From Ferrimonas marina (GTDB taxonomy: Bacteria; Pseudomonadota; Gammaproteobacteria; Enterobacterales; Shewanellaceae), in NCBI RefSeq assembly GCF_900129905.1, contig NZ_FQXG01000013.1:1-59305 (forward strand): a DNA stretch of 59,305 nucleotides. The letters run 5' to 3'. The notes below the pieces were generated by a model. It did no database searches and had not been told where the DNA came from. It worked only from the letters and a program-made list of their open reading frames with translations. The stretch's first letter is position 1. Every line of letters begins with the position of its first letter. A program made the translations under genes and the position numbers. This document shows, in pieces, positions 28,307-40,996 of the stretch.

Positions 28307-29698
28307 ATGGTCCAGGCGGAGAAAAAACTGTTCGTGCTCGATACCAATGTGTTGTTGCATGAACCCCTCGCCATCTATTCGTTTGACGAGCACGACGTGG
28401 TGGTCCCCATGACCGTGCTGGAGGAGTTGGACCAGATCAAAGACCGCAAGAAGGATGTCTCGCGGGACGCCCGGATTGCCATTCGAGCCCTGGAGGACGC
28501 CGTCGGCGATGCCTCCCCAGAGCAGCTGCTTGCCGGCGTGCAACTGACCGGCGTTGAGTCGGAATCCCCGGCCGGGTCCCTGGCCATCTTCCCAGACCAC
28601 GAGGTCGAGTTCGAACAGCGCGTGCCGCTGCCGGGCAACAATAACGACAACGACATCATTAACTCCGCGCTCTACCTGCAAGAGACCCGCCCCGACACCG
28701 AAGTGGTCCTGGTGACCAAAGACATCAACATGCGCATCAAGGCCAAAGGGGCCGGCCTGCGCCACGTGGAAGATTATCGCAGCGACCAACTGGTGGACGA
28801 CGTCCGCTACCTGGCCAAGGGCTTCGCCCAGCTCGACGGCGAGCTGTGGCTGAGAGTGGGGGAGGTGGAGAGCCATCAGCATGGCCGCTTCACCGAACAC
28901 ACCCTGGCCCGGCAGCAGTTGGGGGAAGAGCCGCTCTACCTGAACCAGTACCTGATTGATGAGGGTGAGGATTTCTGTGCCCAGGTTAAGGCGGTGGATG
29001 AGCATACTGTGACCCTCAAGGACCTGGGTCGTGACCGGCTGATGGGTTACCACGCCTGGGGGATCTCGCCCAAGAACATCTACCAGGGGATGGCGATGCA
29101 GGCGCTGATGGACCCCAACATCGACCTGGTGATCCTGACCGGCCCCGCCGGCTCCGGTAAGACCTTGCTGGCGCTGGCCGCCGCGCTGGAGCAGGTGGTG
29201 GAGCAGCGCCGCTACGACCGGGTGATCGTCACTCGTAATACCCCGGAGATCGCCGAGTCCATCGGTTTCCTGCCCGGCACCGAGGAGGAGAAGATGATGC
29301 CCTGGCTGGCGGCGGTGACCGACACCCTGGAGGTGCTGCACAAGCATGATGAGAGCCCCAGCTCCAGCCTGCAGTACATCATGGACAAGGCCAACATCCA
29401 GTTTAAGTCGGTCAACTTCATGCGCGGCCGCTCCATCCAGAACAGCTTTGTGCTGCTGGATGAGTGTCAGAACCTGACCCCCAGCCAGGTTAAGACCATC
29501 CTGACCCGGATGGGTGAGGGCAGTAAGCTGGTCTGTTCCGGCAACCTGGCGCAGATCGACTCCAACTACCTCACCGCGGTCACCTCCGGCCTGACCTACC
29601 TGGTGGAGCGGTTCAAGATGTTCGATGGCAGTGCCAACGTCTACCTCAACGGGGTGGTGCGCTCGCGTCTGGCCTCCTTCGCAGAAGAGAACCTGTAA
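28307..29698 (+). CDS. PhoH-family protein with N-terminal PIN domain
   Basis: A 463-residue fusion of a PIN-type ribonuclease domain (about 1-140; KLFVLDTNVLLHEP with the first acidic residue and LVTKDINMRIKAKGAG with the later ones) and a PhoH ATPase domain. Walker A GPAGSGKT is at 279-286 and Walker B VLLDECQNLTPSQ has D385. Proteins of this PhoH2/YlaK type are linked to RNA unwinding and cleavage. GGAGGT precedes the ATG. It is transcribed divergently from rapA and ends in a terminator. Confidence 0.93.
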   Translation: MVQAEKKLFVLDTNVLLHEPLAIYSFDEHDVVVPMTVLEELDQIKDRKKDVSRDARIAIRALEDAVGDASPEQLLAGVQLTGVESESPAGSLAIFPDHEVEFEQRVPLPGNNNDNDIINSALYLQETRPDTEVVLVTKDINMRIKAKGAGLRHVEDYRSDQLVDDVRYLAKGFAQLDGELWLRVGEVESHQHGRFTEHTLARQQLGEEPLYLNQYLIDEGEDFCAQVKAVDEHTVTLKDLGRDRLMGYHAWGISPKNIYQGMAMQALMDPNIDLVILTGPAGSGKTLLALAAALEQVVEQRRYDRVIVTRNTPEIAESIGFLPGTEEEKMMPWLAAVTDTLEVLHKHDESPSSSLQYIMDKANIQFKSVNFMRGRSIQNSFVLLDECQNLTPSQVKTILTRMGEGSKLVCSGNLAQIDSNYLTAVTSGLTYLVERFKMFDGSANVYLNGVVRSRLASFAEENL

Positions 29699-29717
29699 AA
29701 CTGGTGGGAAATTGACC

Positions 29718-29746
29718 GGCGTCGCGCTTCGCGGCGCCGTTTTTCC
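29718..29746 (+). terminator. Terminator after the PIN-PhoH gene
   Basis: A 10-bp stem CGGCGTCGCG / CGCGGCGCCG (one G-U pair) with a CTTC-type loop, then TTTTT. Confidence 0.85.
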
Positions 29747-29813
29747 GCCTGTCGTCCGCATCTGGTAAACTGCCGGGCATTTCCCGTGTTCATCTTGGTT
29801 AGGGTTTCATTTC

Positions 29814-33481
<3,668 letters not shown>

Positions 33482-33485
<4 letters not shown>

Positions 33486-33892
33486 GCGCGCCGAAGATGG
33501 CGGCCGGTGGGGTGGCCACCGGGCCGCTGCGTTACCTGCTGATGGCGCTGGGCTGTCTGGCGGTCGCGGCGGGCACCGTGGGTGTGTTTGTGCCGCTGAT
33601 CCCCACCGTGCCCTTCCTGCTGCTGGCCACCTTCTGCTTCAGTCGCAGCTCGGCCCGGTTGCAGATCTGGCTCTACAACAACCGCCTGCTTGGGCCCTAC
33701 CTGCGCAACTACCTGCAGCGCAAAGGGCTGACCAAGCGGCAGCTGTGGAGCTCGCTGCTGAGCATGTGGCTGGGGATGGCCATCGCCATCTTCCTGGCAC
33801 CGGTGCTGGCGGTGAAGATTGGCCTGGCGGTGATCTGCGTCTGTGTCACCATCCACCTGTTGCGAATGAAACGGCTGACACCGGAGTCCTAA
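33482..33892 (+). CDS. DUF454 (YbaN-like) inner-membrane protein, copy 1
   Basis: A 136-residue protein of the DUF454/YbaN family. It has the characteristic order: a hydrophobic hairpin (YLLMALGCLAVAAGTVGVFV), the signature PLIPTVPFLLLATFCFSRSS, the segment RLLGPYLRNYLQRKGLT, and a second hydrophobic pair. Its GTG start overlaps the kinase stop (GTGA), so it is translationally coupled to the sensor kinase. A paralogue lies 2.3 kb downstream beside the haem gene. The molecular function of the family is unknown. Confidence 0.9.
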
Positions 33893-33896
33893 GCGC

Positions 33897-33934
33897 AGAC
33901 AAAAAAGGCACCCTTCGGGGTGCCTTTTTTGTCT
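33897..33934. terminator. Strong bidirectional terminator
   Basis: A perfect 17-bp stem closed by a TTCG tetraloop (33914-33917), with A6 and T6 inside the arms. It serves the convergent DUF454 and hutW-hutX genes. Confidence 0.95.
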
Positions 33935-33940
33935 CTGCGG

Positions 33941-36055
33941 TCAGCTGCCGACCCGCAGCAGGCGTTTCATCGGACAGCGTCGCACTCTGCTGTCGCCATT
34001 GGCTTCGACCCCGTCGGCTGCCAGCGCGCTGGCCTTCACGCCACTGATGGGACACACCTTGGGCAGTGCCTGCTGCTGCGCCTTGGCGGCGTCCACTACC
34101 TCATCAGGGCAGGGGCTCAGGGCGTCGTCGTTGGCGGCGAAGGTGGTGCTGCCATCTTTGGGAAGACGGGCCGCATTGTCGATGCTGTCGGCGCGATCAG
34201 CGGCCAGGAACTCCGCTTCCAGGGCATGGAACTTCTCTACCTGGCAGGTCAGCAGCTGGCGTTCGTCATCACGGCCCAGGTAGATCTTGAAGCTGCACTG
34301 GCCCTGTTGGTCAAACAGCCAAAGCGAGCGGGTCTCCATCCGCATAAAGGGGCGCTGAACGAAGGCGATCTTGGCCACCGCCTTGGGGTTGAGGTGGCCG
34401 CGCAGGTGCTCCCCTTTGAGATTGTAGAAGCCGTGGCCATAGCTGCCCTCCGGAAAGCCACCCTTGTACTCCAGGATCTGACCCGCCACCTCGATCACCG
34501 TGGTGGTGGGGCCAAAGTCGGTCAGTGCTGCCATCAGTCGGTCAAAGTGTCGGCCGTCGGCGATGCGTGCCTCGCTGTCAGGCAGGGCCTGAATGGTGGC
34601 CAGCTCAGACAGCCCCAGTTGGCGCCCCACTTGGGCCAGGGAGGAGAGGGGCTGCTTCTTGGCCAGGGCATTAATTTGTTCGTACAGATCGGTCATGGTG
34701 CGTGCTTGCTCGCTCTGTTGCTGTTCCAGTTGTTTGTCCAGGAAGGCGGTGATCGCCTGTTGCAGGTTGATGTTCCAGAATTGACCGGCGGCGGTCAGGT
34801 TGAGGTATCGGCCATCTTGCTGGGCCAGGCCGTTGTTCTGCCAGGCGTCGAACAGGGGCTGTGCCCGGCTTGCCAGGCCCTCGCCACCGTGCTGACGCAG
34901 GCTGTCCAGATCCAGGTAGCCCAGATCGAAGCCCGCCCCCAGGGCAAAGCGCATGCGGTGTTCGGCATGGGGTTGGGTCATCATCACCAGCGGCTTTTCG
35001 CCCGCGGCAATCTTATCCAGGTAGTGACACAGCTTGCGTTCGGTCATCACGCCGTGGCCGGCGATACGGCCACCGGCGCCGGAGCCGAAGGGGATCAGAT
35101 CCGCGCCCGCCTTGGACAGGTGGTTGTAGCGGTTGCGCTCGCGACGGTCACGGCCCCAGTGGCTGACCGACAGGCGATTAAAGTGATGGCGGCTCAGGGT
35201 CTCAATGCCGGCATTGAACATCGCCGCTTTCTCTTCAGTGCCCGGCGGCGGAGCAACCAGCCCCTTGTTGACGTCTCGTCCCAGCTTGCTCTGGGGCAGC
35301 AGGATCAGCTGATAGAGATCGGCGCCGCCTACGCCGGTGTCGACCAGGGTGTCCAGGTCCGATTGCCAGTGCGCCGGGGTCTGGCCCGGCAGGCCATAGA
35401 TCAGATCCGCCACGATCACCGCCCGATCCTGACGGGTAAAGTGTTCCAGGCGGCGACGTACGGTCTCGCCATCGTCGATGCGGCCGAGGCGCTGACGCAG
35501 TTCGGTCTGGAAGCTTTGCAGGCCCAGGGAGAACCGATTGAAGCCGGCGTCGAGGCAGGCACTGAAGCGGTCGTTATCGAAGCCCTGGAAGCGGGCTTCG
35601 AAGGTGATCTCGGCGTCGGTCTTCAGTGGCAGCACCGAGCGGAGCTTCTCCCCCAGGGTGAGGATCTGCGCCGGGCTGAGATCGCTGGGGGTACCGCCGC
35701 CGACGTAGATGCCATCGAACGGTGCGCCGACGATGCCGGGCTGGCCCTTGGCCATCTCCAGCTCACGCAGCAGTGCCTGCAGGTAACCGGCAATCTTGTC
35801 GTCACTGGAGCGGTTCTGGAAAAAGGCGCAGTAGCTGCAGCGGGTGCGGCAAAAAGGGATATGAACGTAAGCCAAGCGCGGGCCGGGCTTGGCCGGCCGT
35901 TGACACAGCTGCTGCCACAGGGCGGCCTGATCCTCACTGGCCACCGGCGCGCCCATCACCTGGATGTGGGCGGTTTCCTTGCGGGTGAACGCGGAGTGCA
36001 TCGGCTCAGGGCTATGGCGACCGGTCATTTGCTCGGTCAGTGATACAGGCGACAT
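33941..36055 (-). CDS. HutW-HutX fusion: radical SAM haem-utilisation protein with Cys-Pro-rich tail
   Basis: A 704-residue protein in three parts. Residues ~1-445 are a ChuW/HutW-type radical SAM enzyme: HIPFCRTRCSYCAFF supplies C69, C73 and C76 for the 4Fe-4S cluster, with YVGGGTPSDLSP (117-128) and LYQLILLPQSK following; ChuW opens haem without oxygen. Residues ~453-612 match the HutX/HuvX cytosolic haem carrier (ALPDSEARIADGRHFDRLM, EYKGGFPEGSYGHGFYN, FVQRPFMRMETRSLWLF). The last ~90 residues contain three Cys-Pro dipeptides (C649, C668, C694). In Vibrio, hutW and hutX are separate genes. No convincing SD precedes the ATG at 36055, so a slightly later start is possible. A Fur-like box lies just upstream. 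Confidence 0.88.
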   Translation of the reverse strand: MSPVSLTEQMTGRHSPEPMHSAFTRKETAHIQVMGAPVASEDQAALWQQLCQRPAKPGPRLAYVHIPFCRTRCSYCAFFQNRSSDDKIAGYLQALLRELEMAKGQPGIVGAPFDGIYVGGGTPSDLSPAQILTLGEKLRSVLPLKTDAEITFEARFQGFDNDRFSACLDAGFNRFSLGLQSFQTELRQRLGRIDDGETVRRRLEHFTRQDRAVIVADLIYGLPGQTPAHWQSDLDTLVDTGVGGADLYQLILLPQSKLGRDVNKGLVAPPPGTEEKAAMFNAGIETLSRHHFNRLSVSHWGRDRRERNRYNHLSKAGADLIPFGSGAGGRIAGHGVMTERKLCHYLDKIAAGEKPLVMMTQPHAEHRMRFALGAGFDLGYLDLDSLRQHGGEGLASRAQPLFDAWQNNGLAQQDGRYLNLTAAGQFWNINLQQAITAFLDKQLEQQQSEQARTMTDLYEQINALAKKQPLSSLAQVGRQLGLSELATIQALPDSEARIADGRHFDRLMAALTDFGPTTTVIEVAGQILEYKGGFPEGSYGHGFYNLKGEHLRGHLNPKAVAKIAFVQRPFMRMETRSLWLFDQQGQCSFKIYLGRDDERQLLTCQVEKFHALEAEFLAADRADSIDNAARLPKDGSTTFAANDDALSPCPDEVVDAAKAQQQALPKVCPISGVKASALAADGVEANGDSRVRRCPMKRLLRVGS

Positions 36056-36077
36056 TTTGGAGTAACACCAATGGTAG

Positions 36078-36096
36078 TGAGAATAATTATTAATTA
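36078..36096. promoter_or_regulatory. Fur-like box between hutW-hutX and DUF454 copy 2
   Basis: TGAGAATAATTATTAATTA has a perfect 10-bp palindromic core (AATAATTATT, 36082-36091) and resembles the Fur consensus GATAATGATAATCATTATC. It lies between divergent starts at 36055 and 36142, so iron (Fur) control of one or both genes is likely. Confidence 0.65.
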
Positions 36097-36141
36097 GACT
36101 CGCAGCAATTGAACGGGCTGTCCGTGATGGAGATCGAATTC

Positions 36142-36609
36142 ATGAGCGTAAGTTGCAGCGAATGCGCGGCCAAATGTGGCAATGTTGCAGGCAAGTTGGG
36201 TGATAGTGCCGGTTTGGTGGCGGCGCCGTTTCGTCCGTTGCTGATCATGTTGGGCTGTTTGGCCATCGCGTTGGGGAGTATTGGCATCTTTGTGCCCATG
36301 TTGCCCACGGTGCCCTTCTTGTTGCTGGCGGCCTGGTGTTTCAGCCGTTCCTCGCCGCGGTTGCGAGCCTGGCTGTTCAACCATCCTCGATTGGGCCCCT
36401 ACCTGTGTAACTTTATCCAGCGCAAGGGGCTGACCCGGGTCCAGCTGCGACGCTGCCTGCTGGCCAAGTGGTTTGGCATCGGTTTGGCCATCTACCTGGC
36501 GCCATTTTTGGCGGTGAAGCTGGGGCTGCTGCTGATCGCCACGGCGGTGTCTTGCTATCTGCTGCGTCTTAAGCGCTTACCGGAAGGGCAGGAAACCACT
36601 CCGGCTTGA
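36142..36609 (+). CDS. DUF454 (YbaN-like) inner-membrane protein, copy 2, with N-terminal Cys cluster
   Basis: A 155-residue paralogue of the gene at 33482, sharing FVPMLPTVPFLLLAAWCFSR, RLGPYLCNFIQRKGLT and the two hydrophobic pairs. Unlike copy 1 it has a ~35-residue N-terminal extension with C5, C8 and C12 (SCSECAAKC), a possible metal or haem ligand cluster. The ATG at 36142 has GGAG at a 9-nt spacing and is preferred over upstream candidates. It is divergent from the hutW-hutX fusion across a Fur-like box, which links it to iron or haem by context only. Confidence 0.85.
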   Translation: MSVSCSECAAKCGNVAGKLGDSAGLVAAPFRPLLIMLGCLAIALGSIGIFVPMLPTVPFLLLAAWCFSRSSPRLRAWLFNHPRLGPYLCNFIQRKGLTRVQLRRCLLAKWFGIGLAIYLAPFLAVKLGLLLIATAVSCYLLRLKRLPEGQETTPA

Positions 36610-36665
36610 GCCCGACACCTCCCCGCAGTACCCTGTGACAACACTGATAAATAAGGATATTTATA

Positions 36666-38987
36666 ATGTTGTCACGGATCTCCCTTGGGCTATTGGCGGG
36701 CCTGTTGTGGGCCGTTTCCGGCGGGGGATTGGCGGCGGATGCCCGCTGGATCGAACTGCAGCAATCCCCGGACGGTCGGGTCAGTGCTGCGCTGCCGCCA
36801 CTGGACACGCCGATGCTGATGGTCACCAGCCTGCCCTATGGCCTGGGCTCCAACGACGTTGGACTGGACCGGGGTCAATTGGGCAGTCGTCGGCTGGTTC
36901 AGTTTGAACGCCATGGCGAACGGGTGCTGCTGCGCCAGCTCAACCCCCGTTTTCGTGCCGTTAGCGATAACCCGGCAGAGCGGCAGTCGGTGGTCCAGGC
37001 CTTCGCCGAATCGGTACTTTGGGTCGGCACACTGCAGCAGGATCAGCTGGACTTAACCCCATTGCTGCTGCAGGACTGGCATGGCATCGCAGCAAGGCTG
37101 CAGCAAAGCGAGCAGGGTAGCTATCAGCTCGATACCGAGCGCTCGCTGGTGCTCAGTGACGCCATCAAGGCCTTTCCCCGTAACAGTGATGCCGAGGTGC
37201 AGCTGACCTTTCGCAGCGCCGAGCCTGGCCCACAGGTGCAGGCGGTAGCGGCGGACCCTTCCTTGGTCAGCCTGCGGGTGCGCTACTCCTTTGTCGCCCT
37301 GCCGGAAGAGCCGATGACCCCGCGCCTGTTCCATCCGGAGGTGGGCTACTTCAGCTACAGCTACGCCGATTACGCTCAGCCTTTGGATGTGCCGATGACG
37401 GTGCGCTTGCTGCCCCGCCACCGCTTGGAGAAGCTGGTGCCGGGGGAGGCGCCCTCCAAGGTGAAGGAGCCCATTGTCTACTACCTGGATCCGGCCACGC
37501 CGGAGCCGGTGCGCTCGGCGCTGCTGGATGGCGCACGCTGGTGGGCCGAGGCGTTTGAGGCCGCCGGCTTTATCGATGCCTACCGGGTGGAGCTGTTGCC
37601 GCCTGAGGCGGATCCCCAGGATATCCGATACAACATGATCCAGTGGGTACACCGCTCTACTCGCGGCTGGTCTTACGGTGACAGCCTGATCGATCCCCGC
37701 AGTGGCGAGATCCTCAAGGGCCACGTCACCCTGGGCTCGTTACGGGTACGCCAGGATCATAAGATCTTCCGCGGCCTTACCGCGGGCTGGGCTGATCGGC
37801 TCGGTGCCATGGCGATGTCGGAGCAAGCCGCCCTGGCCCGTCTGCGCCAACTCTCCGCCCACGAGGTGGGCCATACCCTGGGTCTGGCCCACAACTTTGC
37901 CGCTTCCGCCAACGGCGATCGCTCGGTGATGGATTACCCCCATCCCAGGATCGAGCGCATCGACGAACGGCTGGATCTGAGCCAGGCCTATGGCACCGGA
38001 TTGAGTGACTGGGATCGCTTCGCCATTGCCTATGGCTACGGTGAGGCGTCGCAGCTGCCCCAGCGCCTGGAGCAGGCCCGCAACGACGGGCTGCTGTTCC
38101 TGTCTGATCCCGATGCCCGTGGCTACCACAGCGCCCACCCATTAGCACACCTGTGGGACAACGGCACTGATCCCGTGGCCCAGCTCAATGAGGTGATGGC
38201 GATCCGTCAGCAGGCGCTGGCACAGCTTGGCCCCCAGGCACTGCTGCCCGGGGAGCCCAACAGCGCCCTGGGCGAGCTGCTGACCCCGCTTTACCTGATG
38301 CACCGCTACCAGGTGGAGGCCGCCTCGGCTTTGCTTGGCGGGGTGGATTACAACTACCAGGGGGCGGGGCAGAGCTTCGTCACCCCGGAGTGGCAGCGTG
38401 ATGCGTTGCAGGGATTGAAGGCCAGCCTGGCGCCGGAGGCACTGATGTTGCCGGAGCCTCTGCGGCAAAGCTGGGTGCCGCTGGCCTACGGCAGCGAGCC
38501 GAACCGGGAGCTGTTTGCCAGCCGCCTGGGGCCGGTGCAGGATCCGCTGGGGCTGGCCGAGGTGGCTGCCCGCTTAACCCTGGAGGCCGTGCTGGACCCG
38601 GCTCGACTCAATCGCTTGCAGGCACAGTCCTGGCTGGAGACCGATCTGCCTGGGCCGGAAACGCTGATGGCGGAGCTGGCCGACAGCCTGCTGGCGCTGG
38701 GCAGTGAAGGCTATCGCGGCGCGGTGCAGGCCCGGGTGGCGGCGGTGTGGATCGATACCCTGTTGCAGCGCTATCACGACCCCAAGGTGGCACCGGAGGT
38801 GCGTGCGGCGCTGTATGCCCGGTTGAGTCAGGATGCCGAGCAGCTGGAGCGGCAGGCCCGCCGCGGTGACAAGCGGGTACGGGCGCAGCAGAGCCTGATG
38901 GCCAACACCATCCGGGCTGGACTGGAGGATGCGGCGGTGCGGATGATCGCCGAGCCGCTGCCCGTTCCACCGGGCTCGCCGATCTAG
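36666..38987 (+). CDS. Zinc-dependent metalloprotease (DUF4953/DUF5117-type)
   Basis: A 773-residue secreted metallopeptidase with a signal peptide ending GGLAA-DARWI. The extended zinc motif HEVGHTLGLAH places H399, H403 and H409 as ligands and E400 as the catalytic base (metzincin-like), and SVMDYPHPR near 423 supplies a Met-turn. N-terminal sequence (LLRQLNPRFRAVSDNP, VVQAFAESVLW, DAIKAFPRNSD) has the layout of the DUF5117/5118-DUF4953 family found in Shewanella and relatives. Substrates are unknown. It is a single gene, ending 18 bp before the convergent kinase-like gene. Confidence 0.88.
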   Translation: MLSRISLGLLAGLLWAVSGGGLAADARWIELQQSPDGRVSAALPPLDTPMLMVTSLPYGLGSNDVGLDRGQLGSRRLVQFERHGERVLLRQLNPRFRAVSDNPAERQSVVQAFAESVLWVGTLQQDQLDLTPLLLQDWHGIAARLQQSEQGSYQLDTERSLVLSDAIKAFPRNSDAEVQLTFRSAEPGPQVQAVAADPSLVSLRVRYSFVALPEEPMTPRLFHPEVGYFSYSYADYAQPLDVPMTVRLLPRHRLEKLVPGEAPSKVKEPIVYYLDPATPEPVRSALLDGARWWAEAFEAAGFIDAYRVELLPPEADPQDIRYNMIQWVHRSTRGWSYGDSLIDPRSGEILKGHVTLGSLRVRQDHKIFRGLTAGWADRLGAMAMSEQAALARLRQLSAHEVGHTLGLAHNFAASANGDRSVMDYPHPRIERIDERLDLSQAYGTGLSDWDRFAIAYGYGEASQLPQRLEQARNDGLLFLSDPDARGYHSAHPLAHLWDNGTDPVAQLNEVMAIRQQALAQLGPQALLPGEPNSALGELLTPLYLMHRYQVEAASALLGGVDYNYQGAGQSFVTPEWQRDALQGLKASLAPEALMLPEPLRQSWVPLAYGSEPNRELFASRLGPVQDPLGLAEVAARLTLEAVLDPARLNRLQAQSWLETDLPGPETLMAELADSLLALGSEGYRGAVQARVAAVWIDTLLQRYHDPKVAPEVRAALYARLSQDAEQLERQARRGDKRVRAQQSLMANTIRAGLEDAAVRMIAEPLPVPPGSPI

Positions 38988-39003
38988 GTTAGTGATGGGC
39001 TTC

Positions 39004-39038
39004 CGTCAGGGCTGGACCGTTTCGCTCCAGCCCTGACG
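39004..39038. repeat. Perfect 13-bp inverted repeat at the convergent gene ends
   Basis: CGTCAGGGCTGGA (39004-39016) and its exact complement (39026-39038) enclose a 9-nt loop. It spans the stop codon of the kinase-like gene and lacks a T-run. Confidence 0.8.
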
Positions 39039-40841
39039 CTTGGGATCCTTGGGATAGAAGCGACTGTTCTGCTGGGCCTGGTGCTCGAACCGACGGGTGT
39101 TCTTATAGGGCAGCTTCATAAAGCCGGACACTCCCAGATCGGTGATCTGGTCCACCTGGGCCAGGATCCGCCCCAGGGTAGCGGCAAACTCCGCCTGCTT
39201 TCGTGGGTTGAGCAGCCGCAGGTAGGAGTGGATCTTCATATGGTCCGGCAACACCTCGAAGATGATGCAGCCGGTGTGATGGATCAGGTTGAGCCGTCCC
39301 AGCTCGTTGAGGATCCCTTGAGGCAGGGTCAGCAGCTCATCGGGGTCCTTGCCATCCTCGAAGTAGGAGTGCAGGCGGCTCTTGTCCTCAAGCTCTGGCG
39401 CTGGGCTTACCTCAAACGGCAGCTGGGCATCGGCGGGCAGACTAAAGCGCTCCTCCGGGCCACTGCGCTCCAGGTGCAGGGTGTCCCGGGCGTTGAAGAA
39501 GCAGGCCTTGAACACCGCCTGGTCCTGGTTGGGTTGCTGGGCCTGGGCCAGCATCACCAGGTTGTTGACCGCCTGGGCAAAGGGCGCCTTTAGCTTGGGA
39601 TCCTGCAGGTTCAAACTGGAATCGATCTCCACCCCACCGTCACGCCAGTGCAATGCCAGCCCCCCCAGCAGCGGGTAGTGGCCCAGCTGGTTCACCGCCA
39701 CCACGAACGCCTTCTCGTTGTCCCCCATGCCGTTGAGAAAATCCCGGTAGTAGTGGGCGATCTGCAGATCCTTTTCCCGCTCCTTGGCCAGCGGCGCTTG
39801 CTGATGATCCCGCAGGAACGATTTGCGCGAGCTGTAGGCGACGCTTTCCACCGGGCGATCCCCCGGCTGGTGCCAGACCGGCAGCAGCGGCCGCACCGGG
39901 CTATCCGGTGGTGGCAACAGCAGCCAGTGCCGGCTGGCGGGCAGGGTGGAGAGAAAATGGTCTCCGCCCTGTTGGCGCAGGGTGGGATCCTCGCTGAGCA
40001 TGGCATCGAGGATCTCCGCCAGAGGTTGGGGCAGCCCCAAACTGCGCGCTGGCCGGATCCGGTGACCAAAGCGGCTGCTCTGGCCTGACGCCAGGGCATA
40101 GAGGGTGGCGGCGGCGCCCTGCTCGTCAAAGCGGGGCGAGGAGGGGGTGCCGTCCAGTTGGTCCTGGCCGATGAAATAGATGTCGCCCATGCGGGCATTG
40201 CTGCCCTGGTCCCCTTCGTAGAGCCCCAGGCTGCTGTTGACGGCATCGCCCTGGGCATCGCGCTGGGCCAGCACCGCCGAGCCCCAGTCCACCAGCGAGA
40301 GAAAGCGGCGTTCCGGGTCATACATCAGGTTGGAGGGCTTGATGTCGCCGTGTACCACCGGGCGGGGCAGCTGGCGCAGGTAGAGCAGCAGCTCCGCCAA
40401 CTGCGCGGCGATGGGCACCAGGTCTACCACCGGCAGGGGGCCTCGCTGACGGGCCAGCTGCGACAGGTCCTGGCCCGGTGCGCGGGCCATCTGCAGGATA
40501 GGTTGACCCGAGGCACGGACAAAATGGCTGAAGGCAGGGATGTGGGGATGGTCGAGCATCGCCAGGATCTCCGCCTCCTCCTCGAGGCGGGCCTGCAACT
40601 GGCCCGGCAGGGTTCGACGGCTGAACTTGAACACCTGCTCGTGCTGGTCAGAAAAGCCTGCAAAAACAAAGCCGAAGATCCCTTTTCCCACGTAGTGGAC
40701 GCGGCGATAGCCGAGCCGATGCAGCTGCTCGCGACAGAGTGCGACCCATTGCCGAAGCTTATTAGCATCGTCTTGTTTTAAAAGGTAAATAGACTGCTCT
40801 TCCGCGATATAGAAGTGCTGAAGCCCGGGCTGGTTGGTCAC
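39006..40841 (-). CDS. Ser/Thr protein kinase-like protein with unknown C-terminal domain
   Basis: A 611-residue protein. The N-terminal half is a eukaryotic-type kinase: glycine loop GKGIFGFVFAG, the lysine in QVFKFSRR, catalytic loop VVHGDIKPSNLMYD, and a metal-binding LVDWGS where DFG is usual. The C-terminal ~270 residues (from about SSRKSFLRDHQQ) have no recognised domain and include YYRDFLNGMGDNEKAFVV and a polar end. A GTG at 40841 with GGGAG at a 6-nt spacing is preferred over the upstream ATGs, which lie in the divergent promoter region. No phosphatase or FHA gene is nearby. Confidence 0.8.
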   Translation of the reverse strand: MTNQPGLQHFYIAEEQSIYLLKQDDANKLRQWVALCREQLHRLGYRRVHYVGKGIFGFVFAGFSDQHEQVFKFSRRTLPGQLQARLEEEAEILAMLDHPHIPAFSHFVRASGQPILQMARAPGQDLSQLARQRGPLPVVDLVPIAAQLAELLLYLRQLPRPVVHGDIKPSNLMYDPERRFLSLVDWGSAVLAQRDAQGDAVNSSLGLYEGDQGSNARMGDIYFIGQDQLDGTPSSPRFDEQGAAATLYALASGQSSRFGHRIRPARSLGLPQPLAEILDAMLSEDPTLRQQGGDHFLSTLPASRHWLLLPPPDSPVRPLLPVWHQPGDRPVESVAYSSRKSFLRDHQQAPLAKEREKDLQIAHYYRDFLNGMGDNEKAFVVAVNQLGHYPLLGGLALHWRDGGVEIDSSLNLQDPKLKAPFAQAVNNLVMLAQAQQPNQDQAVFKACFFNARDTLHLERSGPEERFSLPADAQLPFEVSPAPELEDKSRLHSYFEDGKDPDELLTLPQGILNELGRLNLIHHTGCIIFEVLPDHMKIHSYLRLLNPRKQAEFAATLGRILAQVDQITDLGVSGFMKLPYKNTRRFEHQAQQNSRFYPKDPKRQGWSETVQP

Positions 40842-40996
40842 GGCGATCTCCCTGAATGCCTGTCCCCTAGCATACCTGATCCCAGCTTGGGAAAAAGAAC
40901 GTGATCCAATCCACACCCGGTTGATCTCAATCATGGGGAACTGGCGCATTTGTGACAGACTAAAACTGTTGATTAGGCCTTTAAAAGGGGACGGCT

